Assembly: GCA_902556505.1 (NCBI GenBank)
Contig: CACDWM010000003.1
Span: forward strand, 62,001-126,000
Length of the DNA: 64,000 bases
Reading direction: 5' to 3'
Origin: an uncultured Pelagibacteraceae bacterium
Lineage (GTDB): Bacteria > Pseudomonadota > Alphaproteobacteria > Pelagibacterales > Pelagibacteraceae
In this document: positions 57,181-64,000 of the stretch, piece after piece
How positions within the stretch are numbered: the stretch's first letter is position 1
Layout: every line of letters begins with the position of its first letter
Position numbers and translations under genes: made by a program
The notes under the pieces: generated by a model
The model's input: the letters and a program-made list of their open reading frames with translations, nothing else
Databases searched by the model: none
Told to the model about the DNA's origin: nothing

Positions 57181-57305
57181 GATGTAATGTTCTAACAGTT
57201 ACAATCATCATATGTAAAACAAATATTATACAACTTACAATTGTTTTAAGAAATAAAGGTTGTATTTATTTGCTTTTACTTATTTTTTAAATAAAAATTT
57301 TATTT
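57181..57305. other. Divergent intergenic region between proV and the class II aldolase gene
   Basis: A very AT-rich 125-base gap that must contain the start signals for both directions. It holds an imperfect dyad with outer arms ACAAC (57231-57235) and GTTGT, which could bind a regulator, but no -10/-35 pair stands out from the background. Nothing coding is seen. Confidence 0.4.
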
Positions 57306-58037
57306 ATGGCGCAAACAGATAAAGATGTGCGACTAGAGTTGTCCGCTCTCTATAGAATTTTACATATGTACGGTATGACTGATCTTGCAAATCAATGTGC
57401 AGGCGCAAGATCTGCTGAGGATAAAAATTGTTCTTTTGTTCATCCATACGGAATGTTTTATGAAGAAATTACCGCTTCATCTTTAGTTAAAATAGATCAA
57501 AACGGAAAAAAATTAGACTCAGATGGACCTTGGTTAAATGATGGATGCATTAACCTTGCTCAATGGATTTTTAATAAAAGAGACGATGTAAATTTTTATG
57601 TTCATGGACATGCCAACGATGTGATGGCAGTTGGTGGCACTAAAGAGGGTTTAATGTATCTCTCACAGGCTGCAGTTTATTTAAATCATCTTGTTGGATA
57701 TATTGATTATGAATTTGTTGAGGACAAAGAATTTGGAAGCAAATTTGAAAACCTAATTAGCAAACACGATATTTTGATTACTAGAAATCATGGATATTAC
57801 ACTGTAGGAAAAACTGCAGCAGAAGCATTTTTCAGAGCTTATTATCTAGAGCAAGCATGTTCAGTTCAGGTAAAAAATCTTGCTATGGGCTTAAACAAAC
57901 ATGAAATAGATAAACAGAAAGCTGCATATTTCTGGGAAAACATGAGTGACTCTGATGATTATAATTATGATGGAAAAACGGAGTGGGCTGCTTTATTAAG
58001 AAAACTAGAGAGAGAACATTCAAATTATAAAAATTAA
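57306..58037 (+). CDS. Class II aldolase/adducin family protein
   Basis: Zinc-dependent aldolase-fold protein of 243 residues. The metal ligands are in NFYVHGHANDVMAVGG near residue 96 (HxH) and the third histidine in LITRNHGYYTVGKTAAEAFF near residue 160. Catalytic members cleave sugar phosphates or hydroxy acids. It sits about 125 bases from the divergent proV gene and shares one base with the dioxygenase gene downstream, so both are translated from one message. This suggests it acts before or after the dioxygenase on the same compound. Confidence 0.91.
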   Translation: MAQTDKDVRLELSALYRILHMYGMTDLANQCAGARSAEDKNCSFVHPYGMFYEEITASSLVKIDQNGKKLDSDGPWLNDGCINLAQWIFNKRDDVNFYVHGHANDVMAVGGTKEGLMYLSQAAVYLNHLVGYIDYEFVEDKEFGSKFENLISKHDILITRNHGYYTVGKTAAEAFFRAYYLEQACSVQVKNLAMGLNKHEIDKQKAAYFWENMSDSDDYNYDGKTEWAALLRKLEREHSNYKN

Positions 58038-59188
58038 TGGAACAAAATTTTACAATTAAAAATATAACTAAAAATTCCACAAATTTAGAAGTTGACTGGA
58101 GCGATGGAAAAAAAAGTAAATTTAATTATTTATGGCTGAGAGACAATTGTCCAACTGCACACGATAAAGACTCACGTCATAGAATGTTTAATATTTTAAA
58201 AGTATCAAATAATATTAATCCAAAGAAATTTGCTGTAAATAATGAAGGTAAGCTTGAAATTGAATGGAGTGAGGGAGACCACGTAAGTTATTATGACCAA
58301 AATTGGTTAAGAGAAAACTGCTATACAATAAAAAATAATTTAAAATATAAATCTCCTTATCAACTTTGGGATAACTCTTTACAAAATGACTTGAAGTCAA
58401 TCGAGATTGAGCATGATGAAATTATGAGTTCAGATGAAGGTCTTATCAGATGGTTAGAGCTTTTACATCATACTGGAATTGCTATAGTAAAAAATGCTCC
58501 AACTGAAAATAATTCTGGCTTTAAAATTTTAAATAGAATTAGCCATACAAGAGAAACTTTTTTTAAAACACCGTTTGAAGTAATTAACATTCCTAAACCA
58601 AATAATTCAGCTTACACAGCGCATGCTTTAAGAAATCATATGGATTTACCATGGTTTGAAACACCACCTGGATATCAATTTCTTCATTGTTTAGTAAATT
58701 CTGCAACAGGAGGAGACTCGTCCGCCGTAGATGGCTTTGCAGTTGCAGATTATTTAAGAAAAAATGAGAAAGAAATATTTGATACTTTAGTAAACGTTCA
58801 TTTAAAATTTAGAGACATGGATTACACACAAGAGTCAGTAAGAAGTTATTACGCACCCGCGATATCTCTAACAAAAGATAACGATTACCATGATATAAGG
58901 TTTAGTGTAGCAACTATGGATGCTTTAGACTGCCATCCTGATTTGATGGATAAAGTTTACAAAGCTCATCACCGATTTGGAAATTTGCTTCATGATGATC
59001 AATTCCAGATTAAATTTAGATTAGGACCAGGTGATATTTTTTCTTTTAACAATAGACGATTATTACACGGTAGAACTGAATATGATCCAAACTCAGGTCA
59101 TAGACATTTACAAGGTTATTATATGGATCGAGACGAAATTATTGGAAGACTAAGATATTTAAAAAATTCGTTTAACTCCAACCAGTAA
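58037..59188 (+). CDS. Gamma-butyrobetaine dioxygenase-like Fe(II)/2OG enzyme (BBOX/TMLH family)
   Basis: A 383-residue enzyme with the two-domain architecture of gamma-butyrobetaine and trimethyllysine hydroxylases. The N-terminal zinc-type domain shows FNYLWLRDNCPTAHDKDSRHR. The catalytic TauD-like domain carries iron ligands in LRNHMDLPWFETPPGYQFLHC (His-x-Asp near residue 200), the distal histidine in NRRLLHGRTEY near residue 345 and the 2-oxoglutarate arginine in RHLQGYYMD. The family makes carnitine from gamma-butyrobetaine or hydroxylates trimethyllysine; which one is not resolved here. It overlaps the convergent aldehyde dehydrogenase gene by 17 bases. Confidence 0.87.
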   Translation: MEQNFTIKNITKNSTNLEVDWSDGKKSKFNYLWLRDNCPTAHDKDSRHRMFNILKVSNNINPKKFAVNNEGKLEIEWSEGDHVSYYDQNWLRENCYTIKNNLKYKSPYQLWDNSLQNDLKSIEIEHDEIMSSDEGLIRWLELLHHTGIAIVKNAPTENNSGFKILNRISHTRETFFKTPFEVINIPKPNNSAYTAHALRNHMDLPWFETPPGYQFLHCLVNSATGGDSSAVDGFAVADYLRKNEKEIFDTLVNVHLKFRDMDYTQESVRSYYAPAISLTKDNDYHDIRFSVATMDALDCHPDLMDKVYKAHHRFGNLLHDDQFQIKFRLGPGDIFSFNNRRLLHGRTEYDPNSGHRHLQGYYMDRDEIIGRLRYLKNSFNSNQ

Positions 59189-60602
59189 CATTCTTTACTT
59201 CAAGATATTCCTCAAGGCCCCAAACACCTCCTTCTCTACCATTACCTGATTGCCTGTAACCACCAAATGGAGTTCCGGTATCTGCTCCATTGCCATTTAT
59301 GTAAACACATCCAGATCTTAATTTTTTAGCAACTCTATGTGCTTTCTCTCTATCTTCAGTTTGCAAATAATTTCCAAGACCATAAGAAGTATCATTTACA
59401 ATATTGACTGCCTCATCTTCTGTTTCAAAGGGAATTATAGATAATACAGGTCCAAAAATTTCTTCTTTAGCAATTCTCATTTCATTAGTTACATCTGTAA
59501 ATATAGTCGGTTTAATAAAATATCCTTTGTTCAAACCGTTTGGTAGCTCAGGTCCACCTGCTGCAAGAGTTGCGCCTTCAGAAATTCCACTTTCAATAAG
59601 ATTTATAATTTTATCGTATTGAATTTTAGAAATTACTGGTCCTATATGATCTCCTTTTTTTGAAGCTTGATCTACTTTAATTTTGTTTGCTTCGTCTACT
59701 GCTTCTTTAACAGCTCTTTCATAAATTGATTTCTCAACCAGCATTCTTGTTGGTGCATCACAAGATTGACCGGAATTACTCATTACATTTCGAATGCCAT
59801 CTCTTACTGCATCTTTATAACTGTCAGCAAAAACAATGTTTCCACCCTTACCACCTAATTCAAGACAAACTCTTTTAATTGTTTCTGCAGCGTTTTTTGA
59901 AATTAATCTTCCTGCTCGTGTTGAACCTGTGAAAGAAACCATATCAATATCAGGGTGGCTTGAAATGTGGGTTCCCACTCCTGCGCCGTCTCCATTTACC
60001 AAATTAAATACACCTTTTGGAAAACCTGCTTCATCAATCATTTCTGCAAATAACATTCCAGAAATAGGAGCAATTTCTGATGGTTTTAAAATCATTGTAC
60101 ATCCAGTTGCGAATGCGGGGACAACCTTCAAAGCAATTTGATTAATTGGCCAATTCCACGGTGTGATTAATCCACAAACTCCAATTGGCTCATAATAGAT
60201 ATGATTATTTGATTTATTATCAAAGTGTTCATCAAATTTAAAATTTTTTAATCTTAAAATAAAATCATCTAAATGATCTTTCCCTGAAGCTGTTTGAACA
60301 TCTGTTGCCCAATCCATTGGTGCACCCATTTCAAGAGAAATAGCCTCAGCCATTTCATTGAATCTTTTTTTATAAACTGATGATAATTTTTCAAGTAAAC
60401 TGAGCCTTTCTTCCTTGCTAGTTTCTTTCCAAGTATCAAAGGCATTTTTTGCTGATTTAACAGCTAAATCTGTATCCTCTTTTGAACCTAAAGAAATAAC
60501 AGCAAATGGGTCTTCATTGCATGGATTAATGACTTCAAAATCATTTTTTTTAATTGGATCAACCCACTGACCATTTATGTAAAATTTTTTTTTATCTAAC
60601 AT
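59172..60602 (-). CDS. NAD(P)-dependent aldehyde dehydrogenase (second)
   Basis: ALDH superfamily enzyme of 476 residues. Motifs: ITPWNWPINQIALKVVPAFA near residue 140, the glutamate in VCLELGGKGGNIVFADS near residue 246, the catalytic cysteine in NSGQSCDAPTRMLVE near residue 280, and FGPVLSIIPF. It is a different subfamily from the ALDH at 49.6 kb. Neighbours (butyrobetaine-type dioxygenase convergent, hydroxyacid dehydrogenase upstream) would fit an omega-amino or trimethylammonio-aldehyde substrate, but this cannot be shown from sequence. The hydroxyisobutyrate-dehydrogenase-like gene ends 20 bases upstream. Confidence 0.92.
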   Translation of the reverse strand: MLDKKKFYINGQWVDPIKKNDFEVINPCNEDPFAVISLGSKEDTDLAVKSAKNAFDTWKETSKEERLSLLEKLSSVYKKRFNEMAEAISLEMGAPMDWATDVQTASGKDHLDDFILRLKNFKFDEHFDNKSNNHIYYEPIGVCGLITPWNWPINQIALKVVPAFATGCTMILKPSEIAPISGMLFAEMIDEAGFPKGVFNLVNGDGAGVGTHISSHPDIDMVSFTGSTRAGRLISKNAAETIKRVCLELGGKGGNIVFADSYKDAVRDGIRNVMSNSGQSCDAPTRMLVEKSIYERAVKEAVDEANKIKVDQASKKGDHIGPVISKIQYDKIINLIESGISEGATLAAGGPELPNGLNKGYFIKPTIFTDVTNEMRIAKEEIFGPVLSIIPFETEDEAVNIVNDTSYGLGNYLQTEDREKAHRVAKKLRSGCVYINGNGADTGTPFGGYRQSGNGREGGVWGLEEYLEVKNVTGWS

Positions 60603-60622
60603 TTTTTATCTTAACACATTAA

Positions 60623-61564
60623 TTAAATTTCATATCCTTTTTCCTCAGGTTCATTATCAACCAACTCATCAGGAAAACCATTGGCTCTAAAATTAATATT
60701 ATTTAAATCCTCCATCCTTTTCACAATCATTGATGACCAAGCTCTAGAACCATATTTTTTTTGACCATCTTTAAAAATTTCAACTATTTGTGGGGAAATT
60801 TCTAAAGGAGCATTCAGTGTTTTTGCGAGATTGTCAAATAGACTTGTGTCTTTTAAAACCAAATCCATTGTAAAATTTATATTATAAGATCCATTTAATA
60901 TAACCTGACTTTCAGTTTCATGCACAAATGAATTACCAGAGGAAATAGCAATCCCTTTATAAGTTTTTGCTAAATCTAAATTAGATTTTTTTGCTACAGT
61001 CCAAGCCTCACCTAATGCAACTAAATGTGCAGATGCTAGATAATTTGTAATTACTTTTAATACACTTGCTGTACCAAGCTCACCTGTGTGCAATATTTTT
61101 CTTCCCATAACGGTTAATGCAGGTAAAATTTTTTCAAATGCTTTTCTTTCTCCACCCACGAATATAGCAATATTACCCGTTGCTGCTCTATGACATCCAC
61201 CACTCACAGGTCCATCCATTGGTATAGCTTTTTTTTCTATTACTTTTTTCCCAAGTCTTTTTACTTCATTTTCATCTGTGGTGCTCATTTCTAACCAAAT
61301 TTTATTCTCTGATAATCCATTTATAATTCCATCATCGGCCTCCATCACTTCAGCAGATACTTCAGGAGAAGGAAGGGAAGTAATTATTAAATCCGAGTTT
61401 TCTGCTAATTCTTTTGGAGATTTTGCAACCCTAGCACCTAAGTCTTTTAAGGAATTTGTTAAATTTTCATCTAAATCTCTTACTGTAAGATCAAAGTTAT
61501 TTCTTAATAAGCTTCCAGCAAGTTTTCCTCCAACATTACCTAAACCAATAAATCCAATTTTCAT
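60623..61564 (-). CDS. 3-hydroxyisobutyrate dehydrogenase family oxidoreductase
   Basis: Beta-hydroxyacid dehydrogenase of 313 residues. The dinucleotide motif MKIGFIGLGNVGGKLAGSL opens the chain, the substrate signature MDGPVSGGCHRAATGNIAIFVGG is near residue 116, and the catalytic lysine is in VLKVITNYLASAHLVALGEAW near residue 167. The family oxidises 3-hydroxyisobutyrate, tartronate semialdehyde and related beta-hydroxy acids. It overlaps the EamA gene upstream by 4 bases and runs into the aldehyde dehydrogenase gene, forming a three-gene unit of carrier, dehydrogenase and ALDH. Confidence 0.9.
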   Translation of the reverse strand: MKIGFIGLGNVGGKLAGSLLRNNFDLTVRDLDENLTNSLKDLGARVAKSPKELAENSDLIITSLPSPEVSAEVMEADDGIINGLSENKIWLEMSTTDENEVKRLGKKVIEKKAIPMDGPVSGGCHRAATGNIAIFVGGERKAFEKILPALTVMGRKILHTGELGTASVLKVITNYLASAHLVALGEAWTVAKKSNLDLAKTYKGIAISSGNSFVHETESQVILNGSYNINFTMDLVLKDTSLFDNLAKTLNAPLEISPQIVEIFKDGQKKYGSRAWSSMIVKRMEDLNNINFRANGFPDELVDNEPEEKGYEI

Positions 61565-62433
61565 TTTATTTCCTCTTCTTTTTTGTTTTTTGTAAATACA
61601 ATTAAAATCACACCAACTATGATTATTGCACCACCTATAAATAATTCTGGCGTTGGTTTTTCACCTAAAAGAAAAATAGCAGCTAACAAACCTGTTGGTG
61701 GTATCCCCATAGTAACAATTGGAAGCACTTTATAAAGTGGGTTATTTTTTAAAACATAATAAAAACAACCGTATGTAATTGGTTGCATGATGAAACCAAT
61801 ATAAATAGCAATAATCCAATGATCAAATTTTGCATTTGTTAGATAATTAATTGTGTTTCCATCAATTATTGCAGATAGCATTACTAAGATTGGTCCAGAG
61901 AATAATGCTAACCAAGCAACTAAAGCTAAAGGATTTATTTCTTTACTTAATGGTTTAACCATAACTTGTCCAAGAGCCCATACAGCTGAACCTAAAATCG
62001 TAAGTCCAATTCCAATAAATTTTCCATCCAAATTAGGAGATCCGGTTAAAATATAAACACCAACAAAAGCGATAGCTATACCAATCAAAGCTCTAATAGT
62101 TGGTTTTTCTTTAAGCATGAAGTAAGCAAAAATAACTCCAAATGGAACTTCTGTTTGAACCAAAAGAACTGCTGCAGATGCATCAATTAAATCTAAACCA
62201 GAATATGTAATGCTATATTGTAAAGTATTCGCCACTAATGATGCAGCAAAAATTCTTTTTAAATATCCTTTTGGAATTGGAAACCACCAAATTAATAATG
62301 ATGCAGCAAAAGTAAATCTGATACCCATCAAAAGAATAGGAGGAAAAGATTCAAATGCTGGTTTAGCTATTACAAAACCAAAGCCTAAAAAAATAGGCAC
62401 CAAGGATGCTACGAAAGTATCTTTTATATTCAT
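61561..62433 (-). CDS. EamA-family (DMT) transporter (third)
   Basis: Ten-helix carrier of 290 residues with two EamA repeats (FGFVIAKPAFESFPPILLMGIRF; LGSAVWALGQVMVKPLSKEINPLALVAW, seen in parts). It resembles the YdcZ/RhaT-distant amino-acid exporters in overall layout only. It is the first gene of the minus-strand unit with the hydroxyacid and aldehyde dehydrogenases, and its start is divergent from eutA across 58 bases, so a shared regulatory region with the ectoine genes is possible. Confidence 0.89.
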   Translation of the reverse strand: MNIKDTFVASLVPIFLGFGFVIAKPAFESFPPILLMGIRFTFAASLLIWWFPIPKGYLKRIFAASLVANTLQYSITYSGLDLIDASAAVLLVQTEVPFGVIFAYFMLKEKPTIRALIGIAIAFVGVYILTGSPNLDGKFIGIGLTILGSAVWALGQVMVKPLSKEINPLALVAWLALFSGPILVMLSAIIDGNTINYLTNAKFDHWIIAIYIGFIMQPITYGCFYYVLKNNPLYKVLPIVTMGIPPTGLLAAIFLLGEKPTPELFIGGAIIIVGVILIVFTKNKKEEEIK

Positions 62434-62491
62434 ACCTATTTTTTATATTAATGATTATTAAAGAACTTCTGATATATTCACCTTTTAAAAT

Positions 62492-63238
62492 ATGAATTCA
62501 ACAAAAATAGATCCTAAATATATTTCCAAATCAAATCCAAGAATTGGACTTATTGCGCTTGCAAGCGATTTTATGATTGAAAGAGATTTTATAAACGTAA
62601 TTAAAGACAGAGAAGTTGATTTCTTTGTAAATCGTATCGAATGCTATAACCCACTAACAAAAGAAAATTTGATCAAAATGTCAAACAAAGTAACTGAGGT
62701 AACAAAAGATATATTACCTGATCAGGATATCGATTGTGTTGTTTATGGCTGCACATCTGGAACTATAGCTGCAGGCTACGAATCTATTGAAAAAAAAGTA
62801 AAAGCTGCAAAACCTATGGCAGAAGTGACAACTCCAAGTACCGCTGCAATCAAAGCTTTAAAGAAATTAAATATAAATAAAATAAGTGTATTTACACCTT
62901 ATAGCAAAAAACTAAACGATGAAGTTTTGGAATATTTTAAAAACGAAGGATTTGAAGTTACTTCAAATTCTTACTTTGATATAGAAGCAGACTACGATAT
63001 TGGAAAAGTTGATCAGAATTATTTATACAATGTTCTATCTGAGTTAGATTTAAATGGGGCAGAGGCACTCTTTGTTTCTTGTACCGCTTTACCAGTATTA
63101 CCAATAATTGATAAATTAGAGAAAAAGTTAAATACTACAGTTTTATCTAGCAATCAGGCATTGATTTGGGATACGCTTGTTAAAATAAATAAAAATAATT
63201 CAGTCGAAGGATTTGGTAAATTATTTAAAGAAAATTAA
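62492..63238 (+). CDS. eutA: Ectoine utilisation protein EutA (Asp/Glu racemase, maleate isomerase-like)
   Basis: A 248-residue member of the Asp/Glu/hydantoin racemase superfamily. The two catalytic cysteines stand in VVYGCTSGTIAAGYESIE near residue 89 and LFVSCTALPVLPIIDKLE near residue 191, as in maleate isomerase and arylmalonate decarboxylase. The gene overlaps the following ectoine hydrolase by one base (TAATG), and in ectoine-degradation clusters of marine alphaproteobacteria the superfamily member next to the hydrolase is EutA. Its exact reaction is not settled to my knowledge. Without the neighbour it could only be called a maleate isomerase-like protein. Confidence 0.82.
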   Translation: MNSTKIDPKYISKSNPRIGLIALASDFMIERDFINVIKDREVDFFVNRIECYNPLTKENLIKMSNKVTEVTKDILPDQDIDCVVYGCTSGTIAAGYESIEKKVKAAKPMAEVTTPSTAAIKALKKLNINKISVFTPYSKKLNDEVLEYFKNEGFEVTSNSYFDIEADYDIGKVDQNYLYNVLSELDLNGAEALFVSCTALPVLPIIDKLEKKLNTTVLSSNQALIWDTLVKINKNNSVEGFGKLFKEN

Positions 63239-64000
63239 TGTTGTTCACAAAAGAAGAATATAAGCAAAGATTAACAAAAGTTAAAAAAATGATGCAAGAA
63301 AAAGGCATCGATCTTTTAATCTCACATGACACTAACAACATGAATTACTTAACTGGTTATGATGCCTGGTCTTTTTATTATGCTCAATGTGCAATTGTTC
63401 ATATAGATGCAGACGAGCCTTTATGTTTTGTTAGGGCTCAAGATGCAGGTGGCGCATACATTAAAACTTATTTAAAGGATGAGAATATTTTAGTTTATGA
63501 CGAAAATTATATTCATACATGGCCAAAACATCCTTATGATAATTTGGTAGAGATTATAAAAGAAAGAAAATGGGATAAGTTATGTATCGGCTTAGAGATG
63601 GATGCACATTACTTTACTGCATTTTGTTATGAAAAAATAAAGCAGGGGTTACCCAATGCAAAAATTAAAGACAGCGATCGCCTAGTTAATTGGGCAAGGT
63701 TAGTAAAATCAGATGCTGAAATAGGTTTCATGAAATCTGCTGCAAAAATTTCTGAAAAAGGAATGAAAACTGCAATGGAGGTTATTAAACCAGGTGTCAG
63801 ACAGTGTGATGCAGTTGGTGAAATTCAAAAAACTTTATTTTATGGAACTGAGGAATTTGGAGGAGAATATTCTAGTATTGCAACATTACTTCCAACAGGG
63901 AAAGGTACTTCAGCTTCGCATTTAACAGCAACACAAGATAAATTTTTAGAAGGAGAGGCTACAATTATTGAATTATCTGGAGTTTATAAGAGATATCATG
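63238..64000 (+). CDS. doeA: Ectoine hydrolase DoeA/EutD (M24-fold; 3' end cut off by window)
   Basis: Opens the ring of ectoine to N-acetyl-diaminobutyrate, first step of ectoine catabolism in the cytoplasm. The frame starts with ATG at 63238 and is open to the window end, showing 254 of about 390-400 residues. The creatinase-type N-terminal domain carries NYLTGYDAWSFYYAQC at residues 36-51 and the second, pita-bread domain starts after RLVNWARLVKSDAEIGFMKS; PTGKGTSASHLTATQD near residue 223 is a strong DoeA match. The remaining metal-ligand region is outside the window. An Xaa-Pro peptidase is the generic alternative, but the ectoine-specific segments and eutA upstream favour DoeA. Confidence 0.87.
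   Translation, partial: MLFTKEEYKQRLTKVKKMMQEKGIDLLISHDTNNMNYLTGYDAWSFYYAQCAIVHIDADEPLCFVRAQDAGGAYIKTYLKDENILVYDENYIHTWPKHPYDNLVEIIKERKWDKLCIGLEMDAHYFTAFCYEKIKQGLPNAKIKDSDRLVNWARLVKSDAEIGFMKSAAKISEKGMKTAMEVIKPGVRQCDAVGEIQKTLFYGTEEFGGEYSSIATLLPTGKGTSASHLTATQDKFLEGEATIIELSGVYKRYH

Noticed and set aside
59836..60141. Plus-strand frame of 101 residues within the aldehyde dehydrogenase gene
   Set aside because: Shadow of a well-supported minus-strand ALDH with intact catalytic motifs.

Overview
The window looks like a SAR11-type (Pelagibacterales) alphaproteobacterial chromosome. The DNA is very AT-rich with long A and T runs. Genes are packed end to end with TAATG or ATGA overlaps, and intergenic gaps rarely exceed 100 bases. 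A circularly permuted two-piece tmRNA gene of the alphaproteobacterial kind sits at about 6.2-6.4 kb. I see no insertion sequence, phage gene, CRISPR array, rRNA or tRNA. Two genes are cut by the window edges: an S49 peptidase on the left and an ectoine hydrolase on the right.

Layout. 0-6.2 kb: S49 peptidase, both glycyl-tRNA synthetase subunits and pyruvate phosphate dikinase in one overlapping run. 6.2-8.2 kb: tmRNA (minus strand), thyX and an Mrp-type P-loop ATPase that lacks the usual CxxC. 8.3-12.8 kb: hflK, hflC, a DUF2065 gene, a DegP-type protease and miaA. 12.8-16.2 kb: ilvB, ilvH and ilvC. 16.2-21.5 kb: a peptide-type ABC importer with its two ATPases fused in one protein. 21.6-28.6 kb: leuA, then the rod-shape set mreB, mreC, mreD, PBP2 and rodA. 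28.6-34.2 kb: a compact six-gene run (DadA-like oxidase, EamA carrier, D-2-hydroxyacid dehydrogenase, histone-deacetylase-like hydrolase, msrB, DUF1479). 34.2-35.5 kb: a glutaredoxin, a TIGR03643 protein, a short terminator-like RNA and a LysE exporter.

35.6-49.5 kb is an amino-acid transport island. It holds two complete branched-chain-type (Liv) ABC systems, an AzlC/AzlD exporter pair, a CsiD/GlaH-type glutarate 2-hydroxylase, a ProC-like reductase, a 23-residue membrane peptide gene missed by length cut-offs, and an MFS carrier.

49.6-64 kb is a mosaic of small catabolic operons. One run encodes a luciferase-like flavin monooxygenase, a DUF1185 (AA_synth) protein, an alpha/beta hydrolase and an aldehyde dehydrogenase; it reads like a ring-opening or C-N oxidation pathway of unknown substrate. 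It is followed by an isopenicillin-N-synthase-like dioxygenase with an EamA carrier, a hot-dog thioesterase with a solitary ProV-type ATPase, a class II aldolase with a gamma-butyrobetaine-dioxygenase-like enzyme, another aldehyde dehydrogenase, a 3-hydroxyisobutyrate-dehydrogenase-like enzyme with a third EamA carrier, and finally eutA plus doeA of ectoine breakdown. The theme is scavenging of nitrogen-rich osmolytes and amino acids (betaines, possibly carnitine, ectoine, lysine/glutarate), which suits an oligotrophic marine heterotroph. Substrates other than those of GlaH and DoeA are inferred.

The most interesting points are the uncharacterised four-gene monooxygenase operon, the roughly 50-nt RNA ending at the LysE start codon, the hidden 23-residue gene, the Mrp variant, and the orphan ProV placed next to a thioesterase and betaine-type genes.
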